From IMG/VR virus record IMGVR_UViG_3300044701_004478, positions 1-34,755 of that record: 34,755 nucleotides of DNA. The stretch is one strand, 5' to 3'. Both the position numbers and the translations under genes were made by a program. Source of the stretch: a virus. Positions 19,860 through 27,685 of this stretch are shown piece by piece; within the stretch, counting starts at the first letter, position 1, and every line of letters starts with the position of its first letter. The notes beneath the pieces were generated by a model. That model saw only the letters and a program-made list of their open reading frames with translations, was not told where the DNA came from and searched no databases.

Positions 19860-22106
19860 TTACACGTTGTTGATGCCCTCGGCTTTGGAGCCGACCATGG
19901 CGTTGGCGGCGTCGCGGATCACCTGGCGGGGGCGGTAGTGGGTGTCATAGCGCCCAGTTATCCGCGACCTCATCTTCCGCGACTCCAATACTGGTCCCGT
20001 CATCTGGTCCAGATAGCGGCGCAGGGTGCGGGAGTTGAACCCCAGATCCAGCTCCTTCGCCCACTCCGAGGCGATGCGCCAGTCCTCATGGCGGACGGCG
20101 CGGAACCGGTGCGACAGCATGTCCAGCGGACCACCGGCTTCGGGGTTCCCCAGCCTGAACTGCCAGTAGCCCTGATACGCGTTGCGGGTGACGGCGATGC
20201 GCTTGTCGCGGTAGCCGGTGCGGCTTTTCTGCATCACCAGATGCCGCGTGGGGCCGATCTCTGGCATCGGTTGGCCGCGGCGCCATCTCGCCATCTCCGG
20301 TGGGTAGTACACCCACATCTCTTCGGTGGCGGCCTTCACCTGCTCTGAGCCGCTGAAGCGGGTGGGCTCGTCGCGGGTGGTGTGGTGCAGGATCAAGTGC
20401 GCACAGGCCGGCCACGCCACACCGTTGTATTGCACCAGCTGGCGGATGGGCCGGCCGTAGCTCCCGTCGCCGATCTTGGCGTCAGTGCCCATCATCGACG
20501 TCAGACAGTCGTAGATCACCAGATCGGGGGCGCAGTCCTGCAGCGTCTTCACGATGTTCACCATTCGGTCAAACGTCACGGCGCTGCAAATCTTCAGGCG
20601 GCCGTAGCTGTTTTCGATGCCCTCCAGCGCGAGGTCGCGCACCATGTCCAGGTCGCTGCAGTCGCTGGTGAAGATCAGCACCTTTCCCGGCTTCTCAACG
20701 CTGTGGCGGGTGCCGTCGATCTCAATCGGCAGCCCGTGCAGCACCCGGTTGGCCAAGAAACACGCCAGCGTTGTCTTGCCGCTGTGGCTGGCCCCAGCAA
20801 CCAAATGCACCCGCCGGCCCAGAAAGCCGTCGATCACGTCGGTGGCGATGTTGTCCTGACGCATCGTGTTGCGGATGTCCTCAATCATTCGGGGGCCCTG
20901 CCGCTCCACTTGCCCCAGAAACTGCTCCAGCACTTCCTCGCGGATGCGCTCGGCGTCAATGCCGTACTCCTTCCGGGCCCTGCCCAGCAGGTACGACGTC
21001 ACGATCGAGTCGTTCTCGTGCTTGATGTACTCGTTGATGATCTTGCGGTAGCCCTCGGCGCCGACCTGTAGGTCCACCGGCGGTATCGCCCACTTCGGCG
21101 GCTCCCAGCCCGCTTCGCGGGCAAAGAAGAACACGCTGGCAATGCGGCTTTTCTGCTCTTCCGCGACGCGGCTTTGGGCGAGGGACTTCAGCGTTTTGGC
21201 GCAGTCAGTGCGGTCGCCCCACTCATTCTTGGCGTCCCAGTCGGAACCTTCGAGCATCTCGGTGGCCAGCTCTAGGCCGAACTCGTTGAGGATGGCGCAC
21301 ATCACCCGCCGCACCTTCTCATACGTGCCAGAGCCTTTGCCTTGGCGGTTGGGGCAGTAGGGCAGCGCCAGCTCCACCAGCTGCTGACGCTCATACGCCG
21401 TCAGGCGCTCCCATGGCGTGCCGTCGTCTTCGCCGGAGCGGAGCCGCTCCTGCACCGTCCTTTCTTTTGTGGCATTGGCTTGGCGCAGGATGCCCTCCAG
21501 CAGCCATTCCGGGGCCTCGGCGACCGCGACTTCGCTGGGGGCCCTACCCTCCATCCACCGGTAAAACAGCGGTGCCTGGTGGGATGACTCCGGGTGGTCG
21601 CCAACGATCACCGCATGGCGACCGGCGCCTGTCGTGTTTTGCCAGATCGCTTCCAACACCACATTGCCGAGGCTGGAGCGCCAGCTTGCGCTGCGGTTGG
21701 CGAACTGGGGCCACCACTGAGGCGGCACCGAGAAAAACAGCTTGCCGCGGCCCAACTTGCCGCTCAGGTTGGCCACCGTCACCGGCAGTTCGCTCGGGTA
21801 GCGGTTGAAGTGGCTCCGAAAAGCACGGACTGATTGGGAGCCGGTGCCGTCGAAGTCCAGCACCAGCAGGCCGTTGGACTCCTCGCCGGTAATGACGCCG
21901 AGGCCGATGGTCTTGCGATGCTTCCACCGCTCATTGGCGTTGGGCGTGGCATTGATGCGAATCACCGAGTCGAGGTTGTGGCCCTGGCCCGGTTGGTTCC
22001 AGTTCTCCTCAAAACATCGCTTGGCGTCGCCGTCGCCGCCGGTTAACGCAAAACGCCAGTGCGCTGGTACGCCCTGCAGGAGCGCCGTCTGGTCCTGTCT
22101 CAGCAT
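19860..22106 (-). CDS. Primase-polymerase/helicase fusion, replication initiator (748 aa)
   Basis: The N-terminal domain has LLVLDFDGTG (D84-x-D86 acidic pair) and GRHAVIVGDHPES (around residue 163), the catalytic signatures of archaeo-eukaryotic prim-pol primases. The C-terminal domain is a RecA-like ATPase with Walker A VAGASHSGKTTLACF (residues 436-450) and Walker B DLVIYDCLTSM (528-538). An arginine-rich end follows. This architecture is typical of phage primase-helicases that synthesise primers and unwind DNA at the fork. The ATG at 22106 has no clear Shine-Dalgarno sequence. A polymerase gene is divergent from it. Confidence 0.85.
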   Translation of the reverse strand: MLRQDQTALLQGVPAHWRFALTGGDGDAKRCFEENWNQPGQGHNLDSVIRINATPNANERWKHRKTIGLGVITGEESNGLLVLDFDGTGSQSVRAFRSHFNRYPSELPVTVANLSGKLGRGKLFFSVPPQWWPQFANRSASWRSSLGNVVLEAIWQNTTGAGRHAVIVGDHPESSHQAPLFYRWMEGRAPSEVAVAEAPEWLLEGILRQANATKERTVQERLRSGEDDGTPWERLTAYERQQLVELALPYCPNRQGKGSGTYEKVRRVMCAILNEFGLELATEMLEGSDWDAKNEWGDRTDCAKTLKSLAQSRVAEEQKSRIASVFFFAREAGWEPPKWAIPPVDLQVGAEGYRKIINEYIKHENDSIVTSYLLGRARKEYGIDAERIREEVLEQFLGQVERQGPRMIEDIRNTMRQDNIATDVIDGFLGRRVHLVAGASHSGKTTLACFLANRVLHGLPIEIDGTRHSVEKPGKVLIFTSDCSDLDMVRDLALEGIENSYGRLKICSAVTFDRMVNIVKTLQDCAPDLVIYDCLTSMMGTDAKIGDGSYGRPIRQLVQYNGVAWPACAHLILHHTTRDEPTRFSGSEQVKAATEEMWVYYPPEMARWRRGQPMPEIGPTRHLVMQKSRTGYRDKRIAVTRNAYQGYWQFRLGNPEAGGPLDMLSHRFRAVRHEDWRIASEWAKELDLGFNSRTLRRYLDQMTGPVLESRKMRSRITGRYDTHYRPRQVIRDAANAMVGSKAEGINNV

Positions 22107-22248
22107 GACTTAACTAGGTTGAACCAGATGAGGCTATTGGCGGAATGTCCCATCGGCGTCGCCGAATTACCTTTTTCGGTAAGTCTTTTGAGTCTTGGCT
22201 TCCCTTGGGTTCCCTCCGTAGGTAGGGTGCGTCGGTTGCTGAGGTTTT
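22107..22248. promoter_or_regulatory. Divergent promoter region between helicase and polymerase operons
   Basis: The 140-nt gap between divergent genes holds TTCAACCTAG at 22114-22123 (minus orientation, ending 7 nt before the helicase start). It also holds a small TTACC/GGTAA hairpin and a GTCCCATC box near 22147. A -35-like TTGAGT occurs near 22189 but no matching -10 was seen. Confidence 0.4.
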
Positions 22249-22398
22249 ATGGCTTTCTCCAGCCGGGCCTATTGGCTGGGCTTTGCCCTCGGAATCGCCA
22301 TTGGCGTGGGGTCGTTTTTCGCAGGATGCTCTTGGGAGCGCTGCGTCAAACCCTCCATGCTGGGCTCCTACCTAACCCCGTTGCATGAGGCGACGTGA
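22249..22398 (+). CDS. 49-aa membrane protein upstream of the polymerase
   Basis: The frame starts at ATG 22249, with GAGG a few bases before it. It ends at TGA 22396-22398, overlapping the next gene's GTG as GTGA. After MAFSSRAYW it has one hydrophobic helix with small residues (LGFALGIAIGVGSFFAGC). A short cysteine-bearing tail follows (SWERCVKPSMLGSYLTPLHE). The GTGA coupling and the transmembrane segment argue for a real gene. It may anchor replication to the membrane or act as an accessory. Confidence 0.6.
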   Translation: MAFSSRAYWLGFALGIAIGVGSFFAGCSWERCVKPSMLGSYLTPLHEAT

Positions 22399-22598
22399 CC
22401 GAACTGCCTAATGCCCTTCGAACCATTCGGCGGTCTGAGGCCGTCGCTGAAGCGGCCCTGCTGCGCCACTTCGACTACCTAGATGCGTTCTTTGTGTCCA
22501 GCGTCTTCTACTGGGCCCATATGTACCTGACCTGCACCGACGACAGCTTCCTGCTCTACACCCAAGCCTCTAATGACTCAGATCAGCCCGGCTCCTAG
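22395..22598 (+). CDS. 67-aa unknown protein overlapping the polymerase start
   Basis: The GTG at 22395 is coupled to the previous stop (GTGA). Its 3' end overlaps the DNA polymerase start by 26 nt. The sequence, MTELPNALRTIRRSEAVAEA then LLRHFDYLDAFFVSSVFYWA, is helical with an aromatic patch and ends in acidic and Ser-rich residues. No family. It probably sets up translation of the polymerase through overlap. Confidence 0.6.
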   Translation: MTELPNALRTIRRSEAVAEAALLRHFDYLDAFFVSSVFYWAHMYLTCTDDSFLLYTQASNDSDQPGS

Positions 22599-24402
22599 TC
22601 CCTCGCGTCTGGCTGATCGGCTGGACCAGCTGGGCACCAGTTTCTGCCTTGACACCGAAACGGCCATGGCGCCCCTGTGCTTTCAGCACCGGCAAGCCCG
22701 CCTCATCCAGCTCCACAACGACAACGGCTCGTTTTGGTACGACCTCGCCGCCTTCCAGCAGGAGCACTGGGACGTGCTGCAGCAGTTTTTGGAACGGCCC
22801 GATCTGGAGATCACCGCTCAGAACGCCGCTTTTGACTACCGCGTCCTCTACGCCAATGGCATCACGCTGCGTGGGACGCTCTACGACACGATGATCGCGT
22901 CGACGCTGCTGACGAATGGCATGGCCAACGTCAAGCACTCGCTAGCGGAAATTGCTCGCCGCAAGCTGGGGCGCATCCTCGACAAAACCCTGCAAAAGCA
23001 GGATTGGATGAACGCCCAGCTCAATGACGAAGACATCGCCTACGCGATGGAAGACGTCAAAGTCACGTGGGAGCTGTCGCACCTGCTGCACGAGGAAATT
23101 GCGGCGCAGGGGCTTGGGGAGGTGTATCGGCTCGAATGCGCGCTCATCCCCGCAGTCGCCTCCATGGAGCACAACGGAATGCCTTTGGACTCGAATGCGA
23201 TCAGTGAGACGATCGAGCACTATCAGGAGGAAGCGGCAGCGGCGAGGGTTTGCTTCCTTGAGACGTTGGATGGGCGGTTGCAGGATGCTGGGGCCCCAAC
23301 TTTGCCGCGGGACGAGGACGGCTCCTACAACACCCGCGTTAAAGACTCGGGGTCGATTCGCTTGGGCACTAAGCGGTACGCCGGCTTCAACATCAACAGC
23401 GCCCAGCAGGTACTGGCCTGGTGGAAACACCTTGGAATTGAGCCGGTCGACGAAGCCAAAAAGCCCTCTACCGACAAGAAGGTGCTGGCCCGGTTTCAGT
23501 CAGACGAGCTGGTTCGGATGTTCCTGCATTACAAGCGCGTCGAAAAGCGCCTGGGGATGGCGCAAAAGCTGACTGAACACTGCGATCCCGATGGGCGGAT
23601 CAGGGCGCGGTTTATGCCGCTCGCAACTGGCACTGGACGCTTCGCGTCCTCGTCGCCGAACCTCCAGCAGGTCCCCCGCGACCCTGAGTTTCGGTGCGCC
23701 TTCCGGCCGCCGGCAGGGCGGGTGCTGGTGCAGGCGGATTACGCGGCGATGGAGCTAAGGGTGGCCGCGGCTATCGCTAAAGAGCAGCGCATGATTGACG
23801 CCTTTAACGAGGGCGCGGACATTCACACCCGTACAGCGGCGCTGATGTATGGCGTCGAAGAGCGTGAAGTCACAAAGGACATGCGCCAGCGGGGTAAGGC
23901 ACTGAGCTTTGGTGCCTTGTATGGCTCGGGCGCCAAGGGCGTTCAGCAGTATTGCGCCACGCTGGGGCTGTTCATTACGGCTAAAGAGGCGTTTGAGCTT
24001 TTGGCGCGGTGGCATGACGCGTACCCCGCTTTTGGCGAGTGGCACAAGGTCTGCGACAAACGCGCTGAGGCTGGAGAGCCGGTGCGGACGCTGATTGGTA
24101 GGCGGCGGTGGCTATACGGCGATGACAACCGCCTGACGACTCAAGCGAACAACATCGTGCAGGGCACCAGCGCCGACATCATGAAAGCGGCGCTTATCGA
24201 GATCCAGCGGCAGTTGCCAACTGGGGCACAGCTCATCGCTTGCGTCCATGACGAGGTGATCGTCGAGTGCGAAGACATTGACGGGGAGGCCGTGCTGGAG
24301 ATCGTCTTGCGCGAGATGGAGGAGGCGGCCGTGCCCATCCTTGGCACCGGCATTCGCATCAGCGCCGAGGGCGGCGTGCTCCAGAGCTGGGGGGACAAGT
24401 AG
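22573..24402 (+). CDS. Family A DNA polymerase with 3'-5' exonuclease
   Basis: The protein is 609 aa. Exonuclease motifs are CLDTET (D27, E29), NAAFDYR (N84, D88) and YAMED (Y157, D161). Polymerase motifs are A, QADYAAMELR (D389); B, RQRGKALSFGALYG with R438, K442, F446 and Y450; and C, ACVHDEVIVE (H559, D560). The residue equivalent to E. coli Pol I F762 is F446. There is no N-terminal 5'-nuclease domain. The length is near T7-like phage polymerases. It acts in phage genome replication with the divergent prim-pol/helicase. Confidence 0.92.
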   Translation: MTQISPAPSPSRLADRLDQLGTSFCLDTETAMAPLCFQHRQARLIQLHNDNGSFWYDLAAFQQEHWDVLQQFLERPDLEITAQNAAFDYRVLYANGITLRGTLYDTMIASTLLTNGMANVKHSLAEIARRKLGRILDKTLQKQDWMNAQLNDEDIAYAMEDVKVTWELSHLLHEEIAAQGLGEVYRLECALIPAVASMEHNGMPLDSNAISETIEHYQEEAAAARVCFLETLDGRLQDAGAPTLPRDEDGSYNTRVKDSGSIRLGTKRYAGFNINSAQQVLAWWKHLGIEPVDEAKKPSTDKKVLARFQSDELVRMFLHYKRVEKRLGMAQKLTEHCDPDGRIRARFMPLATGTGRFASSSPNLQQVPRDPEFRCAFRPPAGRVLVQADYAAMELRVAAAIAKEQRMIDAFNEGADIHTRTAALMYGVEEREVTKDMRQRGKALSFGALYGSGAKGVQQYCATLGLFITAKEAFELLARWHDAYPAFGEWHKVCDKRAEAGEPVRTLIGRRRWLYGDDNRLTTQANNIVQGTSADIMKAALIEIQRQLPTGAQLIACVHDEVIVECEDIDGEAVLEIVLREMEEAAVPILGTGIRISAEGGVLQSWGDK

Positions 24403-24413
24403 CCGCCGGCGGC

Positions 24414-24441
24414 AAAAAAAAAGGGAGCGCCGTGCGCTCCC
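24414..24441 (-). terminator. Intrinsic terminator, minus orientation
   Basis: The 8-bp stem GGGAGCGC/GCGCTCCC has a 3-nt loop and is followed on the minus strand by nine T (plus-strand A run 24414-24422). It would end transcripts reading leftward from the serine recombinase towards the polymerase. Confidence 0.8.
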
Positions 24442-24470
24442 CCCTAAAACCGTTTCAACCTTAGCACCTA

Positions 24471-24480
24471 GGCAACTTAG
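24471..24480 (+). promoter_or_regulatory. GGCAACTTAG element, plus orientation
   Basis: This is identical to the element before the 53-aa holin-like gene at 30387-30396, but on the plus strand. It ends only 8 nt before the GTG at 24489, closer than at other genes. Either this gene starts differently or the element acts otherwise here. Confidence 0.35.
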
Positions 24481-24488
24481 GGGCAACG

Positions 24489-24686
24489 GTGGAGCGGCCC
24501 CTGGAGCCTGACCTGCGCGAACTGGAGCTGAAGCGGCTACGTAGGGCCGTCGCTATGGCTACTGCGGGCGAATTGCATCGCGCTGCACAGTTCCTCGAAT
24601 TCGCAAGGGAAGTAAGGCGCGGCAAACGCCAACAACGCTCTGCTAGCCGGAGCCATCAAATGATGCAAAAAGCGCATAGCGCTTGA
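24489..24686 (+). CDS. 65-aa basic unknown protein
   Basis: The GTG at 24489 opens MERPLEPDLRELELKRLRRA, then VAMATAGELHRAAQFLEFAR. This predicts two amphipathic helices followed by an Arg/Ser-rich tail. High positive charge would suit nucleic-acid binding. It lies between the minus-strand terminator and the recombinase region, follows the GGCAACTTAG element and has no close operon partner. No family recognised. An internal ATG at 24555 is a possible alternative start. Confidence 0.45.
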   Translation: MERPLEPDLRELELKRLRRAVAMATAGELHRAAQFLEFAREVRRGKRQQRSASRSHQMMQKAHSA

Positions 24687-24819
24687 CGCAAAGTTCGGCG
24701 CCCGTGCTGTGCTTGCATACAACACACGCCACTTAGTAGTAATCACGTATCAGAGTCGTTAACGCCCATGGATGTTGAGCTACTCAGGGAACTCGTCATG
24801 TGCGCTGTGGCGCGGCAGC
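24687..24819. promoter_or_regulatory. Short gap with possible plus-strand promoter
   Basis: TTGCAT is followed after 18 nt by TAGTAA (near 24713-24742), a weak sigma-70-like pair reading towards the serine recombinase 3' end. The open frame that follows from 24768 is not supported as a gene. Confidence 0.25.
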
Positions 24820-26115
24820 TCATATATGAAGCTGAATTCGGCTTACAGCCTGATCCGCCACCTCAACCTGCTGCACCAGCTGTAGGAACAATTGCCGAAG
24901 CTCCTCAGACCCCAGTTGTGACAGTGTCATTGGGCGACGAAGCGCCGCCAGCACCTGCGGGTCAACCGGCTCACGATTATGCAGATTCTGCAATTTCAGC
25001 CGTTTTGCCGTGATCGCCTCGTCAAGGTCAGGGTCGTTCAGGGCCTCAAGGCGCTCGATGGAGTCGCGTAACAGCTGGGCCTCGGGGGGTTCGACCGCGA
25101 TCAAGGTGGCAAGGGATTCGGCGCGGTCGCGGATCGCCCCCAGCACGGCTTCGCGGATCACGCTCTCGTGAGTGCTCTTGTACTGCTGCGGGCAGCCAAA
25201 GTGGCGGCACAACAGCGCCGGAATTGTGCGGCCGCCGGCATAGGACAAATGGCGCCCGCAGCTCCCGCAACGGCATAGCCCAGTCAGCAACTTGGGCTTG
25301 ATTGTTACGTTTTGCCCCCACATTCTCCGGTTGTCCTTTAGCGCTTGCTCAGCTCTGCTGTAGCACTCGCTAGTCATCAACGGCTGGTGCGTGTTCCACA
25401 CCACACGAGCAAACTCCTGGTTGCGCGTGGAGAAATAGCCGAGACCGCCGCGTAGTACAGGGTTCTTTAGCCAGCCTCGCAGCGTTTTTGGGCTGTGGAG
25501 CGGGATGTCGCTTTCGCCCTCAGCCGCCCATCGGCGCAAGGCCCCTGATAGCCGCCACTTGCACTCGCTAAGGATGCGCAGCATCTTCTGGGCCCGTGGC
25601 CATTCGCGTGGGTCTGGCTCGTAGCCGCTCTTGTCCTCTTTAAGGCGGTAGCCCCATGGGGCGCGGCCGCGGATAGGGCGGCCCTTCAGCCGCAGCTGCT
25701 CCAGGTTGCTCTTGATTCGCATGGACAGCATCCGGCTCTCCATCTCCGCCATCGTCGTCATGAAGCGGCTCATGGCAAAGCCCTGGGGCGTCTCGGACTC
25801 GATCGTGCCCCCGTCGATGGCCGTCAGCGTCACCCCGCGCTTGGCGGCAAACGCGATGGCGGCGTCCGTGTCCGCTGCATCGCGCCCCAGACGGTCTATG
25901 CGGGTGATCACGACCTCTGAGACCTGGCGACGGTCGATCAGGTCCAGCAGCTCCATGTAGCCCGCCCTGTCGCTCTCACGGCCGCTCTGGACGTCTTGGA
26001 TGATTCGCTCGACGCCAGCAGCCTCGATCCGGGCCCGCTGGCTTTCCAGCGCCGCTAGCTGCTCACCCGTTCCCGTCGAGACCCGGATGTAGCCCACACG
26101 CGGTAGAAGACCCAT
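24820..26115 (-). CDS. Large serine recombinase (integrase/excisionase type)
   Basis: The protein is 431 aa. The N-terminal catalytic domain begins RVGYIRVSTGTGEQLAALES (nucleophile Ser14) and contains VVITRIDRLGRDAADTDAAI and MAEMESRMLSMRIKSNLEQL. The recombinase domain includes GRAPWGYRLKEDKSGYEPD. A zinc ribbon shows CRCGSCGRHLSY and later CRHFGC. A coiled-coil end follows. These are hallmarks of large serine recombinases, as in temperate phage integrases and cyanobacterial XisF-like excision enzymes. It would integrate or excise the phage at att sites, which were not identified here. Transcription reads into the terminator at 24414. Confidence 0.88.
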   Translation of the reverse strand: MGLLPRVGYIRVSTGTGEQLAALESQRARIEAAGVERIIQDVQSGRESDRAGYMELLDLIDRRQVSEVVITRIDRLGRDAADTDAAIAFAAKRGVTLTAIDGGTIESETPQGFAMSRFMTTMAEMESRMLSMRIKSNLEQLRLKGRPIRGRAPWGYRLKEDKSGYEPDPREWPRAQKMLRILSECKWRLSGALRRWAAEGESDIPLHSPKTLRGWLKNPVLRGGLGYFSTRNQEFARVVWNTHQPLMTSECYSRAEQALKDNRRMWGQNVTIKPKLLTGLCRCGSCGRHLSYAGGRTIPALLCRHFGCPQQYKSTHESVIREAVLGAIRDRAESLATLIAVEPPEAQLLRDSIERLEALNDPDLDEAITAKRLKLQNLHNREPVDPQVLAALRRPMTLSQLGSEELRQLFLQLVQQVEVADQAVSRIQLHI

Positions 26116-26194
26116 AAGACTCGCTCCCTACCTATTGCTATATCCGGTCTAACGTGGTCTTCTGAGCAGGTGCATTGGGGTACCCCGAACAACC
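26116..26194. promoter_or_regulatory. Divergent promoter region of the recombinase and the DUF3310 operon
   Basis: On the minus strand TTAGAC stands upstream of GATATAGCAATAGG, a -10-like TATAGC, close before the recombinase start. A perfect GGGGTACCCC palindrome at about 26176-26185 lies just before the plus-strand GTG at 26195 and could be an operator. Assignments are weak. Confidence 0.4.
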
Positions 26195-26407
26195 GTGGCT
26201 CAAAATCCTCTCCAGGACTCGATCGTGAATTGCCAAGCGTGCTGTGCGCAAATTTCGGGGGCACTTGATCGGCTCTCGGATGCTGCCTACCTGCCTATGA
26301 ACGCCGCGGAACTGGACACCATTACAGGGGCTGTCGTGGCCCTGTGCAAGGTGCTAGATGGCGCCGACGCCGTCATTCAGCTGGAAAACCAGCGCTGGGG
26401 GCTCTGA
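26195..26407 (+). CDS. 70-aa helical unknown protein
   Basis: The GTG at 26195 is followed by MAQNPLQDSIVNCQACCAQI, then helices with SGALDRLSDAAYLPMNAAEL and DTITGAVVALCKVLDGADAV. It has three cysteines near the N-terminus. The stop overlaps the next ATG (TGATG), showing coupling to the DUF3310 gene. No family was recognised. Small helical partners of DUF3310 proteins are common in phages. Confidence 0.6.
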   Translation: MAQNPLQDSIVNCQACCAQISGALDRLSDAAYLPMNAAELDTITGAVVALCKVLDGADAVIQLENQRWGL

Positions 26408-26631
26408 TGGACCTCGTCAACCATCCCCCGCACTACCGCCAGGGCGCCGTGGAGTGCATTGATGCCATTCACGCCAGCCTCGGCGATGACGGCTTTTTGG
26501 CGTACTGCCAGGGCAACGCAACTAAGTACGTCTGGCGCTGGCGGCACAAGGGCGGTGTGGAGGATCTCCGCAAAGCCGCTTGGTACATCGCTGAGATGAT
26601 CAAGGTCAACACCGCTCAGGAGGCCCAGTGA
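26407..26631 (+). CDS. DUF3310 family protein (SaV-like, 74 aa)
   Basis: The sequence begins MDLVNHPPHYRQGAVECIDA. It then has YCQGNATKYVWRWRHKGG and EDLRKAAWYIAEMI, the full signature of DUF3310 (NHPxHY...E.ID, then YxxGNxxKYxxR...KGG..DL.KA..Y). Proteins of this family are widespread in phages, sometimes annotated as nucleotide kinases, but the function is not settled. It overlaps the previous gene by one base and the tyrosine recombinase start by GTGA. Confidence 0.88.
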   Translation: MDLVNHPPHYRQGAVECIDAIHASLGDDGFLAYCQGNATKYVWRWRHKGGVEDLRKAAWYIAEMIKVNTAQEAQ

Positions 26632-27476
26632 CACTGCTGCTTGATGCCTGGCTCCGGTTCCGTGATGAACGAGCTGTAGCCCTCTGCGCCACCACGCTGT
26701 CGACTGATTACGCCCAAGTTGAGCGCTGGCTTGAGCGCTGTCCTGTGCAGGAGCTGGAGCTGGGGCGGGAGGTGTTGGCGTGGGTGCTGACGCAGGAGCC
26801 GCCCAAAGCGGCGCTGCGCGTTGGTATGTACGTCAAAAGCCTCTACCGCTGGGCCGCATCGCCGGACGTCGCGCTCCTAGCGGTCAACCCGGTGCAGTCG
26901 TTCCGATTCCCCAAAAAGCCGCAGCGAGACGAGGAGATTGTGGTGATCCCTAAAGCTGAGCTGGAGGTGGTGCTCGAAGCGCTACGCCAAACGCGGGAGG
27001 GCGCCGCGCAATGGGATCTCTGGGCCCAGTTCATGCTTCAGACCGGAATGCGCACCGGCGAAGTCCGGGCCCTCACAGCTGCTGATGTCTCCGGCGGTAA
27101 GGCGCTGGTGCATCGCAACTACACCCTGACCCACGGCATTAAAGACTCCACCAAGACCAACAAGAAGCGGTTCGTGCCCCTTAACGAGGTGGCGCGGGCA
27201 ACTTTGGAGAAGACGGGAGCGCAGGACGGTTACTACTTCCCGTGGAATCGGCGCGCTTTTCAGTCGTTCTTTACGGAGCGTATGCAGAAACTGCATAGCG
27301 AGGGGCGCATTAGCAAGCGCTACCGGCCCTATGACTTGCGCCATACCGCCATCTCGGGCTGGTTAGAAGCGCAGGTGCCCGTCGCACAAGTGGCGTCCTG
27401 GGCAGGAAACACCGCTGAGGTCATCTGGAAGCACTACGCCAACGCCACGGAGTCCTACGAAATGCCCATTCTTTAA
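26628..27476 (+). CDS. Tyrosine recombinase (phage integrase type)
   Basis: The protein is 282 aa. An N-terminal SAM-like DNA-binding region (LSTDYAQVERWLERCPVQEL) is followed by the catalytic domain: TGMRTGEVRAL (Arg142), a Lys-rich beta turn (TKTNKKRFVPL), YDLRHTAISG (Arg238, with Tyr at the first His position of the HxxR box), and NTAEVIWKHYANAT with nucleophile Tyr270. The first-His and late-His positions are changed (Y235, N261), as in some integrases. A Shine-Dalgarno AGGAGG is placed before the GTG at 26628. Beside the serine recombinase, this gives two site-specific recombination systems in one element. Confidence 0.85.
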   Translation: MTLLLDAWLRFRDERAVALCATTLSTDYAQVERWLERCPVQELELGREVLAWVLTQEPPKAALRVGMYVKSLYRWAASPDVALLAVNPVQSFRFPKKPQRDEEIVVIPKAELEVVLEALRQTREGAAQWDLWAQFMLQTGMRTGEVRALTAADVSGGKALVHRNYTLTHGIKDSTKTNKKRFVPLNEVARATLEKTGAQDGYYFPWNRRAFQSFFTERMQKLHSEGRISKRYRPYDLRHTAISGWLEAQVPVAQVASWAGNTAEVIWKHYANATESYEMPIL

Positions 27477-27499
27477 GCCGCACTGCGGCCCACTAGCCA

Positions 27500-27673
27500 A
27501 TGCCTACCCAACCCAGTAACGACAACCCTTGTGACCCCGTTGCACAACAGCAACGGCAACGTGACCTAGACCGGCTGTACCGCGCTGCTGGGCGGGGGCG
27601 CAAAAAGCACCCGCTCTATGGCCTCTACACCGGCCTCTATCAGGAATGGATCCAAGCCAACAACGCCAACTGA
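27500..27673 (+). CDS. 57-aa unknown protein between recombinase and sigma factor
   Basis: The frame runs from ATG 27500 to TGA 27671-27673. It begins MPTQPSNDNPCDPVAQQQRQ, then RDLDRLYRAAGRGRKKHPLY and GLYTGLYQEWIQANNAN. The basic middle and tyrosine-rich repeat (LYGLYTGLYQ) look like a short helical protein. It fills the gap between two genes with 23 and 12 nt spacers, supporting expression. No family known. Confidence 0.65.
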   Translation: MPTQPSNDNPCDPVAQQQRQRDLDRLYRAAGRGRKKHPLYGLYTGLYQEWIQANNAN

Positions 27674-27685
27674 CACTCGCCACTC

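Noticed and set aside
22059-22388. 109-codon plus-strand frame before the polymerase operon
   Set aside because: It overlaps the helicase start on the other strand; the 49-aa frame at 22249 has better start and coupling.
24768-25013. 81-codon plus-strand frame overlapping the serine recombinase 3' end
   Set aside because: Most of it is antisense to the recombinase and the product is Pro/Ala-rich noise; only 54 nt are unique.
27476-27499. Terminator after the tyrosine recombinase
   Set aside because: A GCCGC/GCGGC stem is present, but no U run follows it.
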